From: JANQEU01 sp965601455
Lineage (GTDB): Bacteria; Bacteroidota; Bacteroidia; Cytophagales; Cyclobacteriaceae
NCBI GenBank assembly: GCA_965601455.1
Contig: OZ271831.1
Span: 4,154,001 to 4,218,000, forward strand
Reading direction: 5' to 3'
Length of the DNA stretch: 64,000 bases
Shown: positions 16,812 to 26,124 of the stretch, one piece after another
Layout of the letters: each line of letters opens with the position of its first letter
Position numbering within the stretch: position 1 is the stretch's first letter
Notes under the pieces: model-generated
What the model was told of the DNA's origin: nothing
The model's input: the letters and a program-made list of their open reading frames with translations, nothing else
Database searches by the model: none
Program-made: the position numbers and the translations under genes

Positions 16812-18189
16812 CCTCATCGTAGGCCGCAGCAGCAGCTTCCATCACCGCTTCAGACATCGTAGGATGCGGATGAACCGATTTAATGATTTCGTGGCCTGTA
16901 GTTTCTAGTTTCCTTGCGGCTACTGCTTCTGCGATCATTTCAGTTACGTTCGCACCGATCATGTGGCAACCTAACCATTCACCGTATTTTGCATCGAAAA
17001 TAACTTTAACAAAACCGTCAGGCGCCCCAGCAGCTTTTGCCTTACCCGATGCCGTGAATGGAAATTTACCAACCTTAATATCGTATCCAGCTTCTTTAGC
17101 CGCTTTCTCCGTATAACCTACCGATGCAATTTCCGGTGAACAATAAGTACAACCAGGTATATTGTTGTAGTTCAATGGCTCAGGGGACATTCCAGCCATC
17201 TTCTCTACACAGATAATCCCTTCCGCAGAAGCAACGTGAGCAAGTGCAGGGCCATGAACAATGTCACCAATCGCATAGATTCCATTTACACTGGTCTTAT
17301 AGTAGTCGTCCACTATGACTTTGCCCTTCTCGGTCCTTACACCGAGTGTCTCCAGACCTATATCTTCCAGATTTGTTGAGACACCAACCGCAGATAATAC
17401 TACATCGCAATCAATTACTTCCTCTCCCTTTTTGGTTTTCACAGTTACTTTACAACCTTTTCCTGAGGTATCTACTTTCGTCACCTCAGAATTAGTCATG
17501 ACTTTCATGCCATTTTTCTTGAAGTTCCGTTCTAAAGCTTTCGATACTTCCTCGTCTTCAACAGGAACAACATTTGGCATGAACTCAACAATCGTGATTT
17601 CAGTACCAATAGAATTGTAGAAATATGCAAACTCAACACCAATAGCTCCAGAACCAACCACTACCATTTTTTTTGGTTGCTTTTCGAGTACCATTGCCTT
17701 TCGGTAACCGATAATTTTTTCTCCATCAATTGGCATTGTGGGCAACTCACGAGATCTTCCGCCTGTTGCCAAGATGATATTTTTTGGTGCCAGGGTAGTT
17801 TTTTTACCATCCGATCCGGTTACTTCAACCTGATTTCCCCGTACGAGTTTACCAAATCCTTCTATGTGATCTATCTTGTTCTTCTTAAAAAGAAACTGAA
17901 TGCCCTTACTCATTCCATTAGCAACATCACGGCTTCTTTTTACCATCCCTCCAAAATCCGGTGTGGCTTCCTTTACCTTAATTCCGTAATCTGCAGCATG
18001 TGTCATATACTCAAAAACCTGAGCACTTTTTAGTAGCGCTTTTGTCGGGATGCATCCCCAATTCAGACAAACACCCCCTAATTCTGCTTTTTCCACTACG
18101 CCCACTTTCATTCCCAACTGCGAGGCTCTGATTGCCGCAACGTATCCGCCGGGACCACTTCCGATAACAACTAGATCATATTGTGCCAT
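16798..18189 (-). CDS. lpd: Dihydrolipoyl dehydrogenase
   Basis: The FAD-dependent E3 component of 2-oxoacid dehydrogenase complexes. It is 463 residues long with the FAD motif VIGSGPGGYVAAI (8-20), the redox disulfide GGVCLNWGCIPTK (Cys41/Cys46), the NAD-binding VVGSGAIGVEFAYF, the second FAD motif YAIGDIV, and the catalytic C-terminal HPHPTMSEA. A -7 box lies 29 bases upstream of its ATG, inside the end of the neighbouring gene. Partner E1/E2 genes are not in the window. Confidence 0.96.
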   Translation of the reverse strand: MAQYDLVVIGSGPGGYVAAIRASQLGMKVGVVEKAELGGVCLNWGCIPTKALLKSAQVFEYMTHAADYGIKVKEATPDFGGMVKRSRDVANGMSKGIQFLFKKNKIDHIEGFGKLVRGNQVEVTGSDGKKTTLAPKNIILATGGRSRELPTMPIDGEKIIGYRKAMVLEKQPKKMVVVGSGAIGVEFAYFYNSIGTEITIVEFMPNVVPVEDEEVSKALERNFKKNGMKVMTNSEVTKVDTSGKGCKVTVKTKKGEEVIDCDVVLSAVGVSTNLEDIGLETLGVRTEKGKVIVDDYYKTSVNGIYAIGDIVHGPALAHVASAEGIICVEKMAGMSPEPLNYNNIPGCTYCSPEIASVGYTEKAAKEAGYDIKVGKFPFTASGKAKAAGAPDGFVKVIFDAKYGEWLGCHMIGANVTEMIAEAVAARKLETTGHEIIKSVHPHPTMSEAVMEAAAAAYDEVIHL

Positions 18190-18199
18190 ATCTGTAAGA

Positions 18200-19411
18200 T
18201 TATTTGTCCGAAACGGGCAAATATATCAATGGCATGTGATTGACAGGTAGTGATTCCACATAATTCTCAACGCATCTGACTTCATTCCAGAACGTAACAT
18301 TCTTCAGGGTTCTACTCACACCATATATCAATTGGATAATTAGTACAGTGGCGATAATAATTCTAATGTTTCGACTGTAATTGGCAAATCTTTTATCGAA
18401 ATACCGAATGATGAAAAATATGATAATACCGTAGAAAGGTGTTAGGTACCGTTCCGCCGAGAAATATTCTACAGGAAAGAAGGTATGCAAGCTGAAATAA
18501 TAGAACAGGAAAACGAGTGGGATAAAATTTAAGAAAACTCTATCCTCAAAAAATTGCCTCACCGAAACTACAATTAGCGATCCAACGGCAACTGCGGCCA
18601 TTGGTAAGGATATTGAATCCGGCATCCTCAATGGGATGATCCAAATACTTAATCCTTTCAAATAGCTTCGGAAATTAAGTAAGTAATGATCAAATTGTAG
18701 TCTTTTAAAAGGGGTTAACCATTCATTTAGTCGTATTGAAAAACCGTCCCAAAACAAAACAACCCAATAAGCGACTAAAAATACTCCTACTGCCAAAATC
18801 CCAGTTAGAATCTTTCGCCTCCGTAAAGCAATAGACTTGTTTGTAAGTATGTAGAGTACCAATGGGAATAGTATTAAAATACCTACATATCTCACGAATG
18901 GTAGCAGAAAAAGAATCCCCATTACTGTATATAGGTAGTTTCTTTTGTCTACCCTATCGATGCGCAGTAGAAGTGTGAAAGAAAGAAGTAATAGGAAAAT
19001 GAATAATGGTTCTGTCCAAACAAATCCGTGCACAAGGTAATATGGAGTAGAAAAAACTATCAGTACAACATAGGCAATCCTTATAGCTGTAACCTGAATT
19101 TTCTGTGACCAGGAAATTAAAAGTAGAATGGAGCCCATAAACAGCAGGTAGTTAACCCAGATCAGATTCTCTATACCTACAATAAAAATTATCAACGAAA
19201 ATAGCGGAGGTTTTACAAGTAACCCTTCTGCCTGTAAAAGACCTTTTTCATCAATTTGACTGGCAATGTCAATATATATTCCTGAATCATATGTTTGTCC
19301 TAATCCACATCGATTGGACCAGTAGTATAGAACAGATAAAACCAATACCCCAAAGGCACTAAGCCATCCACGGTTTAACAACCGTCTACTCGCTTTATGT
19401 TTTCCATCCAT
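18200..19411 (-). CDS. Polytopic membrane protein, probable GT39/ArnT-like glycosyltransferase
   Basis: A 403-residue protein with about ten hydrophobic segments. After the first membrane segment the loop contains GLGQTYDSGIYIDIASQI and a KPPLF motif, matching the Asp-containing first periplasmic loop and PPL/KPPL region of dolichyl-phosphate-mannose-type and ArnT-like transferases. Lipid-linked sugar donors are the family norm. The acceptor is unknown. The gene ends 10 bp before lpd on the same strand and is divergent from fabG. Confidence 0.7.
   Translation of the reverse strand: MDGKHKASRRLLNRGWLSAFGVLVLSVLYYWSNRCGLGQTYDSGIYIDIASQIDEKGLLQAEGLLVKPPLFSLIIFIVGIENLIWVNYLLFMGSILLLISWSQKIQVTAIRIAYVVLIVFSTPYYLVHGFVWTEPLFIFLLLLSFTLLLRIDRVDKRNYLYTVMGILFLLPFVRYVGILILFPLVLYILTNKSIALRRRKILTGILAVGVFLVAYWVVLFWDGFSIRLNEWLTPFKRLQFDHYLLNFRSYLKGLSIWIIPLRMPDSISLPMAAVAVGSLIVVSVRQFFEDRVFLNFIPLVFLFYYFSLHTFFPVEYFSAERYLTPFYGIIIFFIIRYFDKRFANYSRNIRIIIATVLIIQLIYGVSRTLKNVTFWNEVRCVENYVESLPVNHMPLIYLPVSDK
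18218..18225 (-). promoter_or_regulatory. Candidate lpd -7 box (TATATTTG)
   Basis: TATATTTG on the minus strand fits TAnnTTTG exactly and lies about 29 bases upstream of the lpd ATG, within the last codons of the upstream membrane protein. No TTG is seen at the expected -33 position. Confidence 0.5.
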
Positions 19412-19445
19412 TCGTTAACTTGCTGTCCTATTTTATTCACAATGT

Positions 19446-20192
19446 ATGAAATTACTTGAAGGAAAAAACGCTTTGGTGACTGGTGCCTCAAAAGGAATTG
19501 GTCGATCCATAGCCTTATCGTATGCGGAGCAAGGTGCAAATGTTGCATTTACCTACCTATCCAGTGTAGAAAAAGGTGAGGCACTGGTTAAGGAACTTGA
19601 GTCTAAAGGAGTTAGGGCAATTGGTTTGCGATCGGATGCCTCGGAATTCGAGGCAGCGAATAAGCTAATTGAAGACGTTACTTCAGCATTTGGTCAGTTG
19701 GATATTCTGGTAAATAATGCAGGAATCACAAGGGATAATTTGTTAATGAGAATGTCCGAAGAATCATGGGATGAAATTATGAACGTTAACTTAAAATCCT
19801 GCTTCAATACAGTGAAAGCTTCCGCAAGAACTTTCATGAAACAGCGAAGCGGTTCTATAATCAATATGTCTTCCGTCGTGGGAATAAAGGGTAATCCAGG
19901 ACAAGCAAACTATGCAGCCTCGAAAGCGGGTATTGTTGGTTTTTCAAAATCAGTGGCCTTGGAATTGGGTTCAAGGGGAGTAAGGTGTAACGTAATTGCA
20001 CCAGGTTTCATTGAGACTGAAATGACAGACGCACTAGACGAAAAGACCGTTCAAAGCTGGAGAGATACAATTCCTCTAAAGCGGGGTGGTTCACCGGATG
20101 ACGTGGCAAATGCATGCGTATTCCTAGGTAGCGATTTATCCGGATATATAACCGGTCAGGTAATTCAGGTAGATGGTGGCATGTTAACCTAA
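19446..20192 (+). CDS. fabG: 3-oxoacyl-[ACP] reductase
   Basis: A short-chain dehydrogenase that reduces 3-oxoacyl-ACP with NADPH in fatty acid synthesis. It is 248 residues long with TGASKGIG (13-20), NNAGITRDNLLMRM (the FabG signature), the catalytic Ser in NMSSVVG, YAASKAG, and the C-terminal GYITGQVIQVDGGM. A second ATG at 19442 is out of frame, so 19446 is the start. It is followed after 47 bp by a VWA membrane protein that is unlikely to share its role. Confidence 0.95.
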   Translation: MKLLEGKNALVTGASKGIGRSIALSYAEQGANVAFTYLSSVEKGEALVKELESKGVRAIGLRSDASEFEAANKLIEDVTSAFGQLDILVNNAGITRDNLLMRMSEESWDEIMNVNLKSCFNTVKASARTFMKQRSGSIINMSSVVGIKGNPGQANYAASKAGIVGFSKSVALELGSRGVRCNVIAPGFIETEMTDALDEKTVQSWRDTIPLKRGGSPDDVANACVFLGSDLSGYITGQVIQVDGGMLT

Positions 20193-20239
20193 AACCCTGA
20201 AGGATTTTCCCGTAATAGATAGGTGAGGATTTTGATGAG

Positions 20240-22279
20240 ATGAACGACTCCTTTTTAATTGTGGAGACCTCGGCATGGTGGGTATTGATTTTTGCACTGC
20301 TATCAGCAGGCATTGCGTTTCTCACCTACCAAAAAGCCGGACAACCTTGGTCAAAAACTACTGCGATCGTTCTGGCTTTTATTCGGTTTACAGGATTGTT
20401 AGCAATCTTTTTGCTGATCTCAAACCCTCTAATCAATAACGTTTCCAACGAGGTGGAGCCTCCGGAAATTGCGATAGCGATTGATAACTCTTTATCCGTT
20501 GTTAGTAATGAAGACAGCTCTAATCTCATTGGTTATGTAGAAAATGCAATTCAGGCGGTAGAAAAAGCTGGATATTCTCATCGGATTTTCGACCTAACAG
20601 GTGACTTGTCGCTTACCGAGCTGACCTTTAATCAAGAAACTACCGATCTCACAAAGCAGATTTCTGAAATAAACTCCAAATATGATTCAAGGAATCTCGG
20701 AGCCGTAATCATGATGACTGATGGCATCTATAATGCTGGGAACTCTCCACGGTTCAGAAATTCTTTATATCCATTTTTTACCATTGGTCTTGGAGATACT
20801 ACAGCCGTCAAAGACATTTCCATTCTACAAGTAAATGCCAATAAGGTGGTTTATCAAGGCAACCGATTTCCCATCCAGGTTTTGATTGCTTCTAATGGAT
20901 TCAGTGGACAAACCGGACAGGTTCTATTGATCAGAAATGGGGAAATCATCGCCAGTCAGGTGCAGCGTATAAGTGAAACTATGACCTTGAACTTTGAAAA
21001 TGAAGCTGTAGAGCCCGGGCTTGCAAGATACGAAGTTCGTATAGAGGCACTGGAAGAGGAATCCAGTGTCGCTAATAACAGGATTTCATTTTATGTGGAT
21101 GTCGTTGAGGGAAAGGAAAACATTTTAATACTGGCCAAAGCCCCTCACCCAGATATTCGGGCTCTACGGAATGCCATTGAGAACAGCGAGAACTATTCGA
21201 CAGACGTTTTCATTCCGGGAATCACGGAAATAGATGAGAATAAGGAATATGACGTAGTTATTGTCCACCAGGCTTTCTCCCCCAATTTCAGAATCCCTGA
21301 CCTTAAAGGAGACCCTTCCTATTGGTATTTCCTGGATCGGCGTTCAAATATTGCGGCTTTGCCGGAAGCAATTAATACCCGAATCACACTACGAAGCAAT
21401 AGTAGAGATAATGTAAGGCCGGCCTATAATCCATCTTTCAGTAAATTCATTCTTTCAGACCCTGAGCCTTTCGATTATTATCCTACCCTCGACGTACCTT
21501 TCGGTGATTACGAGATACTTGGTCCGCAGGAAGTATTGCTTTTTCAACGAGTGGGAAACGTATTAACGGATAGGCCTCTATTGAGTATATATGACGATGG
21601 AGACAAAAGGTTTGCTGTTGCATTTGCCTCAGGAATCTGGAAATGGCCGTTGCAGGAGACTGCGTTTAACCAATCGACGGAATCTTTTGATAACCTGGTT
21701 TTACGAACTATTCAATTCCTAAGCGTCAGAAATGATAAGAGGAAATTTATTTTTGATCCGGCAAGACAAACGTTCAGGGAAGGCGAATCCATTGTCTTTC
21801 AAACGGAGAGCTACAATGATCTATATGAGAGAGTTGGTGGCAATGAAATTGACCTTAGTGTGTACAATTCAGACGATGAGCAACAAAACTTTCAGTTTGT
21901 TGCAAATGCTACTTCATCCACGGTATACGCAGGGTCCATGCCAGAAGGAATATATACTTATGTTGCCAGCACTTCGATTGGGAATGAATACAGCGAGGTA
22001 AGAGGTGAATTTCTGGTGGAGAATGTCAATTTAGAATACTCATTTGTCCAAGCAGATCATGACCTATTGAGAGAGCTTTCAGCAAGAACCGGTGGAACCT
22101 TTTATCTACCTAACGAACTAGATCGCCTTGCAAACGAATTAAGTGAAAAGGATTTTAAAAATCGTATTCGTTCTTCTCGTGAATTCATTCCCCTAATCAA
22201 CAAAATTCTGATTCTCTTGATTGTCACAGTACTCTTCGCGATTGAATGGGGGACCAGAAAATTCCTGGGTAGCTACTGA
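20240..22279 (+). CDS. VWA-like membrane protein
   Basis: A 679-residue protein with two N-terminal membrane segments (about 12-30 and 41-61), a von Willebrand A-like domain and a final membrane segment (about 655-672). The metal-ion-dependent adhesion site is visible as DNSLS (82-86) and MMTDGIYN (158-165). The layout matches Bacteroidota VWA membrane proteins that carry an amidotransferase-like middle and resemble aerotolerance Bat-type or YP-type proteins. Its partner is unknown. The end overlaps the convergent TonB receptor gene by 7 bp. Confidence 0.78.
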   Translation: MNDSFLIVETSAWWVLIFALLSAGIAFLTYQKAGQPWSKTTAIVLAFIRFTGLLAIFLLISNPLINNVSNEVEPPEIAIAIDNSLSVVSNEDSSNLIGYVENAIQAVEKAGYSHRIFDLTGDLSLTELTFNQETTDLTKQISEINSKYDSRNLGAVIMMTDGIYNAGNSPRFRNSLYPFFTIGLGDTTAVKDISILQVNANKVVYQGNRFPIQVLIASNGFSGQTGQVLLIRNGEIIASQVQRISETMTLNFENEAVEPGLARYEVRIEALEEESSVANNRISFYVDVVEGKENILILAKAPHPDIRALRNAIENSENYSTDVFIPGITEIDENKEYDVVIVHQAFSPNFRIPDLKGDPSYWYFLDRRSNIAALPEAINTRITLRSNSRDNVRPAYNPSFSKFILSDPEPFDYYPTLDVPFGDYEILGPQEVLLFQRVGNVLTDRPLLSIYDDGDKRFAVAFASGIWKWPLQETAFNQSTESFDNLVLRTIQFLSVRNDKRKFIFDPARQTFREGESIVFQTESYNDLYERVGGNEIDLSVYNSDDEQQNFQFVANATSSTVYAGSMPEGIYTYVASTSIGNEYSEVRGEFLVENVNLEYSFVQADHDLLRELSARTGGTFYLPNELDRLANELSEKDFKNRIRSSREFIPLINKILILLIVTVLFAIEWGTRKFLGSY

Positions 22280-24411
22280 AAATTTAACTGTACTCCAAAG
22301 TATACGGCACGCCTACTAAACAACTCCGGAATTCTTCTGGTGTAGTCCTCATTATAGGAATAGTCTCGTACATTCCGAGCATCAAAAATATTCGACACGT
22401 TAGCGAATAGAATTATCAAAACATGTTCACTTATTGAGAGCAGCTTTGAAAGGCTAATATCCAATATTTGGTAAGCAGGGAATCTACGTTCAAAACCTTG
22501 ATCGGCAAATATTGGTTGATATACATTCAATTCAGGATTGAATGAAGCAGATTGAAGAGGTCGGAAAAACGTACCTTGACGAAATAGACCCCTTGTTCCA
22601 ATCGTCCAATTCGACCGAAGTGCCCACTCCGAACTAACGCGGATAAAATAGTTTAGATCATAGGGACTACGAAGTGCTACCTCACCATTAGTTGAATTGA
22701 CGTTCAGCCCTGTGTACGCTATTTCAAAGAAAGAACCTCTTTTGGCTTTCCACTTCCAAGCTGTTTCAATACCGAATATCTTATCCAGTATTTGTCCATT
22801 ATCAGATTTTTTCGCGAACAGAGAGTTGGTTGACTCGATTCTTGAACCTCTATACTGATGATCAACAGATACCTGCTGGGTATTGTAGTGGATCAAATCA
22901 CTATTGAAAGTAGTCTGGTCCAACTGGTTATAGGCACCTCCTGAGAGTTTAATCGAATGATCATCTTTGAGTGCAACAGCCAAACTGGTTTGATAACTGA
23001 GGTAAGTTGGGCTTTTATATACCGGGATGTTGGTTCTCATGGAGTGATTGATAGTCAAAGATTTCCAGGGGTGATAATTTATTGATAGGAAAGGTTCCGC
23101 TACCACCCGGAGAGAAGTTTGACGGACAGGAAAGCTAGGATTTTGCTCACCCAGAGCATAGTCAAATACAGGGACTAATCCTCGAAAGGATTCCTGCTCT
23201 TGATCGTAGGCAAACCCCAATTTCATACCTGCCCTTTCCCCTTCCAGTTGATAACTGATGCCAGAATAAATATTCTCCTTACCTATTCGGTAATCAAACT
23301 GACTAAAAGAAAAGCCAATCCTAGAAAAAGAATAACCTGAATTCCAAGTGAATATTCCTCTACCCATAGGACGATAGTAAGTGGCCACCGTCATGTTTCT
23401 ATTACGCTTCTGGATGAACTTGCCGATGTAAGAAGAATGCCTGTATTTTACATTATAACCTTCTAACAGGGTATAGTTGAAAACCTTAATTACACCACCC
23501 TCAGACCCGGTATAGACAGAATGCACACCAAAATCATAGGAATTAAATGAGTTGATATTTTTCAAAGCTTCGCTATTCACGCTTTTAATCAAAGTCGAAG
23601 GTTGAAAATTGGTGTAAAGAGTAAAAGATAAGTTCTCTCCTACCCTCCTTGAGGTTTCAATGCCATAGTTAGCCATGGATATAATGGCTGAGGTTGTATT
23701 TACCTCCGGATGACGTGTGCGAGTATCTACTGCAATGAGTCCTGAGGAAGTATTTCCATATTCAAGGGGAGGATTAGCTGGAAAAACGTTAATCTCATTT
23801 ATAATAGACGTATTAAAAATACTGAATGTACCAATCCCATTGATTTGCGAGAAACGAACTGCATCATAAATAGGAACACCATTTAAAAAGATACCTGTTT
23901 GGGCGGGACTACTTCCCCGAAAACTAATATTTGCCGATTCATCCAATGTAGTGGACGAAGGAAGAGAATTGACCGCCAATAAAACATCTGCTTTCGCACT
24001 AGGATTCTTATAAACTTCTAATCGTGAAATCTCCCTGACCGAAAATTGTTCTGCAAAGAGGGGATTATCGGAAATTACTACGGCTTCAATTTCATTTGCC
24101 GACGGCTTCATACGAATCTCAACAGGATCTTCATTATTAGAAAATACACCAATCACTTTTTCCTTGTACCCAATAAATGTGATTATGATCTGAACCGGTG
24201 ATGAAAGGGTATCTGGAATCGAAAACAGAAAATGGCCATTAATGTCAGTCACCGATCCAATTCTCCAATTATCCCGAACCATAACATGCGCTCCAATTAA
24301 GGGTTGGTTGTCAGATTCATCGACAACCAACCCTTGAATTATTTGAGCTTCTGCATTGTAGAGGACTGATATAGTCAGCCAGGTTATTATAAAATAGATG
24401 GAATATCTCAT
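22273..24411 (-). CDS. TonB-dependent outer-membrane receptor
   Basis: A 712-residue receptor. A signal peptide (about 1-22) is followed by a carboxypeptidase-regulatory-like domain (about 24-110, QGLVVDESDNQPLIGAHV), a plug (about 115-240 with SFRGSSPAQTGIFLNGVPIYD) and a 22-strand-type barrel ending in Phe-Gln after RRAVYFGVQLNFQ. It imports an unidentified ligand using TonB. No SusD partner follows, so it is not a standard glycan-utilisation pair. It overlaps the preceding gene by 4 bp and belongs to the regulated module up to 26088. Confidence 0.9.
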   Translation of the reverse strand: MRYSIYFIITWLTISVLYNAEAQIIQGLVVDESDNQPLIGAHVMVRDNWRIGSVTDINGHFLFSIPDTLSSPVQIIITFIGYKEKVIGVFSNNEDPVEIRMKPSANEIEAVVISDNPLFAEQFSVREISRLEVYKNPSAKADVLLAVNSLPSSTTLDESANISFRGSSPAQTGIFLNGVPIYDAVRFSQINGIGTFSIFNTSIINEINVFPANPPLEYGNTSSGLIAVDTRTRHPEVNTTSAIISMANYGIETSRRVGENLSFTLYTNFQPSTLIKSVNSEALKNINSFNSYDFGVHSVYTGSEGGVIKVFNYTLLEGYNVKYRHSSYIGKFIQKRNRNMTVATYYRPMGRGIFTWNSGYSFSRIGFSFSQFDYRIGKENIYSGISYQLEGERAGMKLGFAYDQEQESFRGLVPVFDYALGEQNPSFPVRQTSLRVVAEPFLSINYHPWKSLTINHSMRTNIPVYKSPTYLSYQTSLAVALKDDHSIKLSGGAYNQLDQTTFNSDLIHYNTQQVSVDHQYRGSRIESTNSLFAKKSDNGQILDKIFGIETAWKWKAKRGSFFEIAYTGLNVNSTNGEVALRSPYDLNYFIRVSSEWALRSNWTIGTRGLFRQGTFFRPLQSASFNPELNVYQPIFADQGFERRFPAYQILDISLSKLLSISEHVLIILFANVSNIFDARNVRDYSYNEDYTRRIPELFSRRAVYFGVQLNFQ

Positions 24412-25124
24412 TCCCTGACGGATGGTATGAGTTGCTTACTAACCCAGTGGAAATCCGGTTCTGCTTCAATAGCTTTACCCCAAACCGCTAAAGCACCCTC
24501 CTTATTATCCTGTTCCCGGTGGATAATCCCTAACCATGCATGGTTATCCAAGTACATCCAATTGTTCGTTGCCGATTCCATTTCGAACAACTCAATGGAT
24601 TTCTCAAAAGAATCTCTGGCTATCTCTTTGTTCCCTCCCCACGTTTCCGGAGTGAAATATTTCTGTTGAGCATATTGCTTTTGAACAATCGGAGATTTAG
24701 GATCGGCTTTAATAGCAGCCTCCACTAAAGAAGCACTTCTGGGACCCAGATACATACTTTTCCATGGGGAATAAGCGATTGAATTACCGTAGATAGAAGC
24801 CTTAAGAGCTTGAACATCGGCTGAACGATAATCTCTTTCTTGAAGGTCATCTAATTTCTCCAAGGTGTCATCAGCAAAACGATTGAATAGGTCCTTCTTC
24901 TGATCGATCATGGTATAGTTAAGCACACCGAACTGAGCCAAAGCCAATTCGAATAGTGAAGCATCGTCTTTGGTATTTTCATACTTCCTGGACGCTTGCT
25001 CCACAGCCCCCAACCAGAGAGTTTCCGAGCTACTCAAATACGCCTCGTATGTCATTTGATTTATATCCTGGCCGAAGGAGATCAACCCGGTAAAACTTAG
25101 AACAACTAATATTGCGTTTTTCAT
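24408..25124 (-). CDS. Secreted tetratricopeptide-like protein
   Basis: A 238-residue protein with a signal peptide (MKNAILVVLSFTGLISFGQ). The rest is alpha-helical with repeat-like helices (about 60-230: SLVEAAIKADPKSPIVQKQYA, GALAVWGKAIEAEPDFHW). No catalytic motif is seen. It is translationally coupled to the TonB receptor by a 4-base overlap, so it probably works with it in the periplasm. Operator-like GTTTA-N5-TAAAC sits 13-27 bases before its ATG. Confidence 0.82.
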   Translation of the reverse strand: MKNAILVVLSFTGLISFGQDINQMTYEAYLSSSETLWLGAVEQASRKYENTKDDASLFELALAQFGVLNYTMIDQKKDLFNRFADDTLEKLDDLQERDYRSADVQALKASIYGNSIAYSPWKSMYLGPRSASLVEAAIKADPKSPIVQKQYAQQKYFTPETWGGNKEIARDSFEKSIELFEMESATNNWMYLDNHAWLGIIHREQDNKEGALAVWGKAIEAEPDFHWVSKQLIPSVRE

Positions 25125-25136
25125 AATTATAAACTT

Positions 25137-25151
25137 GTTTATTTTATAAAC
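25137..25151. promoter_or_regulatory. Operator-like inverted repeat 2 (GTTTA-N5-TAAAC)
   Basis: GTTTA (25137-25141), five bases, TAAAC (25147-25151), continuing as TAAA. It has the same half-sites and the same 5-base spacing as the 14-bp inverted repeat at 26056-26088. It lies between the winged-helix regulator and the gene it would control. Confidence 0.5.
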
Positions 25152-25169
25152 TAAATAGGTAAAAAATTT

Positions 25170-25457
25170 TTAACTGATGTAATTCTTCAGGTTGTTGACA
25201 TAGCTTTCAAATGCCTGAACTCCTTGTTTGGTAATTCTACAGGTTGTGAGTGGACGCTTGTTCTTAAATGACTTCTCCACTTCGATGTAACCAGCTTTTT
25301 CTAGTTTATCAATTTGGACGGATAGATTACCCGCTGTTGCATTCGTTTTCTCTTTGATAAACGTAAAATCGGCAGAATCCAGACTGACCAAAAGAGACAT
25401 GATTGCTAATCTCAACTGTGAGTGTAATAAAGGATCCAGGGGCTTAAAATCAGCCAT
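25170..25457 (-). CDS. Winged-helix transcriptional regulator (HTH_27/MarR-like)
   Basis: A 95-residue DNA-binding protein. It has the winged-helix pattern LRLAIMSLLVS, then the recognition-helix region KTNATAGNLSVQIDKLEKAGYIEVEKSF, a basic wing (KNKRPLTTCRIT) and a dimerising C-terminal helix. This type usually represses its own operon. The gene overlaps the membrane-protein gene by 8 bp, and matching inverted repeats flank the pair, pointing to self-regulation of the module. Confidence 0.88.
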   Translation of the reverse strand: MADFKPLDPLLHSQLRLAIMSLLVSLDSADFTFIKEKTNATAGNLSVQIDKLEKAGYIEVEKSFKNKRPLTTCRITKQGVQAFESYVNNLKNYIS

Positions 25458-26022
25458 TCTCAGACCTCCTTAGCATATAACCTGGTACTAGATACCCGAT
25501 AAATACAGCAATCGCACTAACAAGATACTGATAGGAAATTGGAATTTGCCACTCAATGAGTGCTGCTACGAATAATACGATTGATCCCCAGACGACTGGC
25601 TTATACTGCAAAAGACGACCAGTAATGTACATCCCTGCTGCCCCTGACATCATAATAACTGGGTTGTGATTGAAACTCATTTTGTCCATGAACAGAACGG
25701 AAGTAAATATAAGTACACCGATACTTAACCATACATGTCCGTACATACTATGCAGATGGCTCTTCACCCGTCCACCGGCATGCTTCGTACCCAAATAAAC
25801 ACTATAAATAGTAGCCGGTATTACAAGCAGCCAGGTAATGTATGGTGCATAAAAACCAATAATATCTAATACAAAATGGCCAAGATTGGCCAACGACACC
25901 ACCCATCCCCACAATAAAAGCTGGCTACTACCGCCTGTTTTTACCAAATGGCTTTTTGCCTGTTTTATCATGTCTGATATGAGCTCAAGACGTTCTTGAT
26001 TACTTAACTCTTCTGTTTTCAT
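25450..26022 (-). CDS. Multi-pass membrane protein coupled to the winged-helix regulator
   Basis: A 190-residue protein: an N-terminal cytosolic helix (about 1-30, NQERLELISDMIKQAKSHL) followed by five or six membrane segments (about 33-55, 60-78, 98-115, 122-140, 145-180). It has no catalytic motif that I recognise. Similar proteins are often paired with HTH_27 regulators in Bacteroidota. It overlaps the regulator gene and is the first gene after the 14-bp inverted repeat. Confidence 0.8.
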   Translation of the reverse strand: MKTEELSNQERLELISDMIKQAKSHLVKTGGSSQLLLWGWVVSLANLGHFVLDIIGFYAPYITWLLVIPATIYSVYLGTKHAGGRVKSHLHSMYGHVWLSIGVLIFTSVLFMDKMSFNHNPVIMMSGAAGMYITGRLLQYKPVVWGSIVLFVAALIEWQIPISYQYLVSAIAVFIGYLVPGYMLRRSENG

Positions 26023-26038
26023 TGTTGATGTTTTTTTA

Positions 26039-26046
26039 CAAATATA
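26039..26046 (-). promoter_or_regulatory. -7 box of the membrane protein/regulator operon (TATATTTG)
   Basis: On the minus strand TATATTTG matches TAnnTTTG and lies 17 bases before the ATG at 26022. The inverted repeat at 26056-26088 covers the -33 region of this promoter. Confidence 0.6.
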
Positions 26047-26055
26047 CGAGTAAGA

Positions 26056-26088
26056 AATAAATTAGTTTACATTATAAACTAATTTATT
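26056..26088. promoter_or_regulatory. Operator-like inverted repeat 1 (14-bp arms, 5-base spacer)
   Basis: A perfect 14-bp inverted repeat (26056-26069 with 26075-26088) around CATTA, core AGTTTA-N5-TAAACT. It overlaps the -33 region of the promoter at 26039 and shares its core and spacing with the site at 25137. The likely binder is the winged-helix regulator. Confidence 0.65.
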
Positions 26089-26090
26089 AT

Positions 26091-26119
26091 AAAAAAGCCC
26101 CTGAAAAGAAATCAGGGGC
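26091..26119 (-). terminator. Rho-independent terminator of clpC
   Basis: GCCCCTGA (26097-26104) pairs with TCAGGGGC (26112-26119), loop of 7, followed on the minus strand by six Ts (26091-26096). It lies 5 bases after the clpC stop. Confidence 0.88.
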
Positions 26120-26124
26120 ATATT

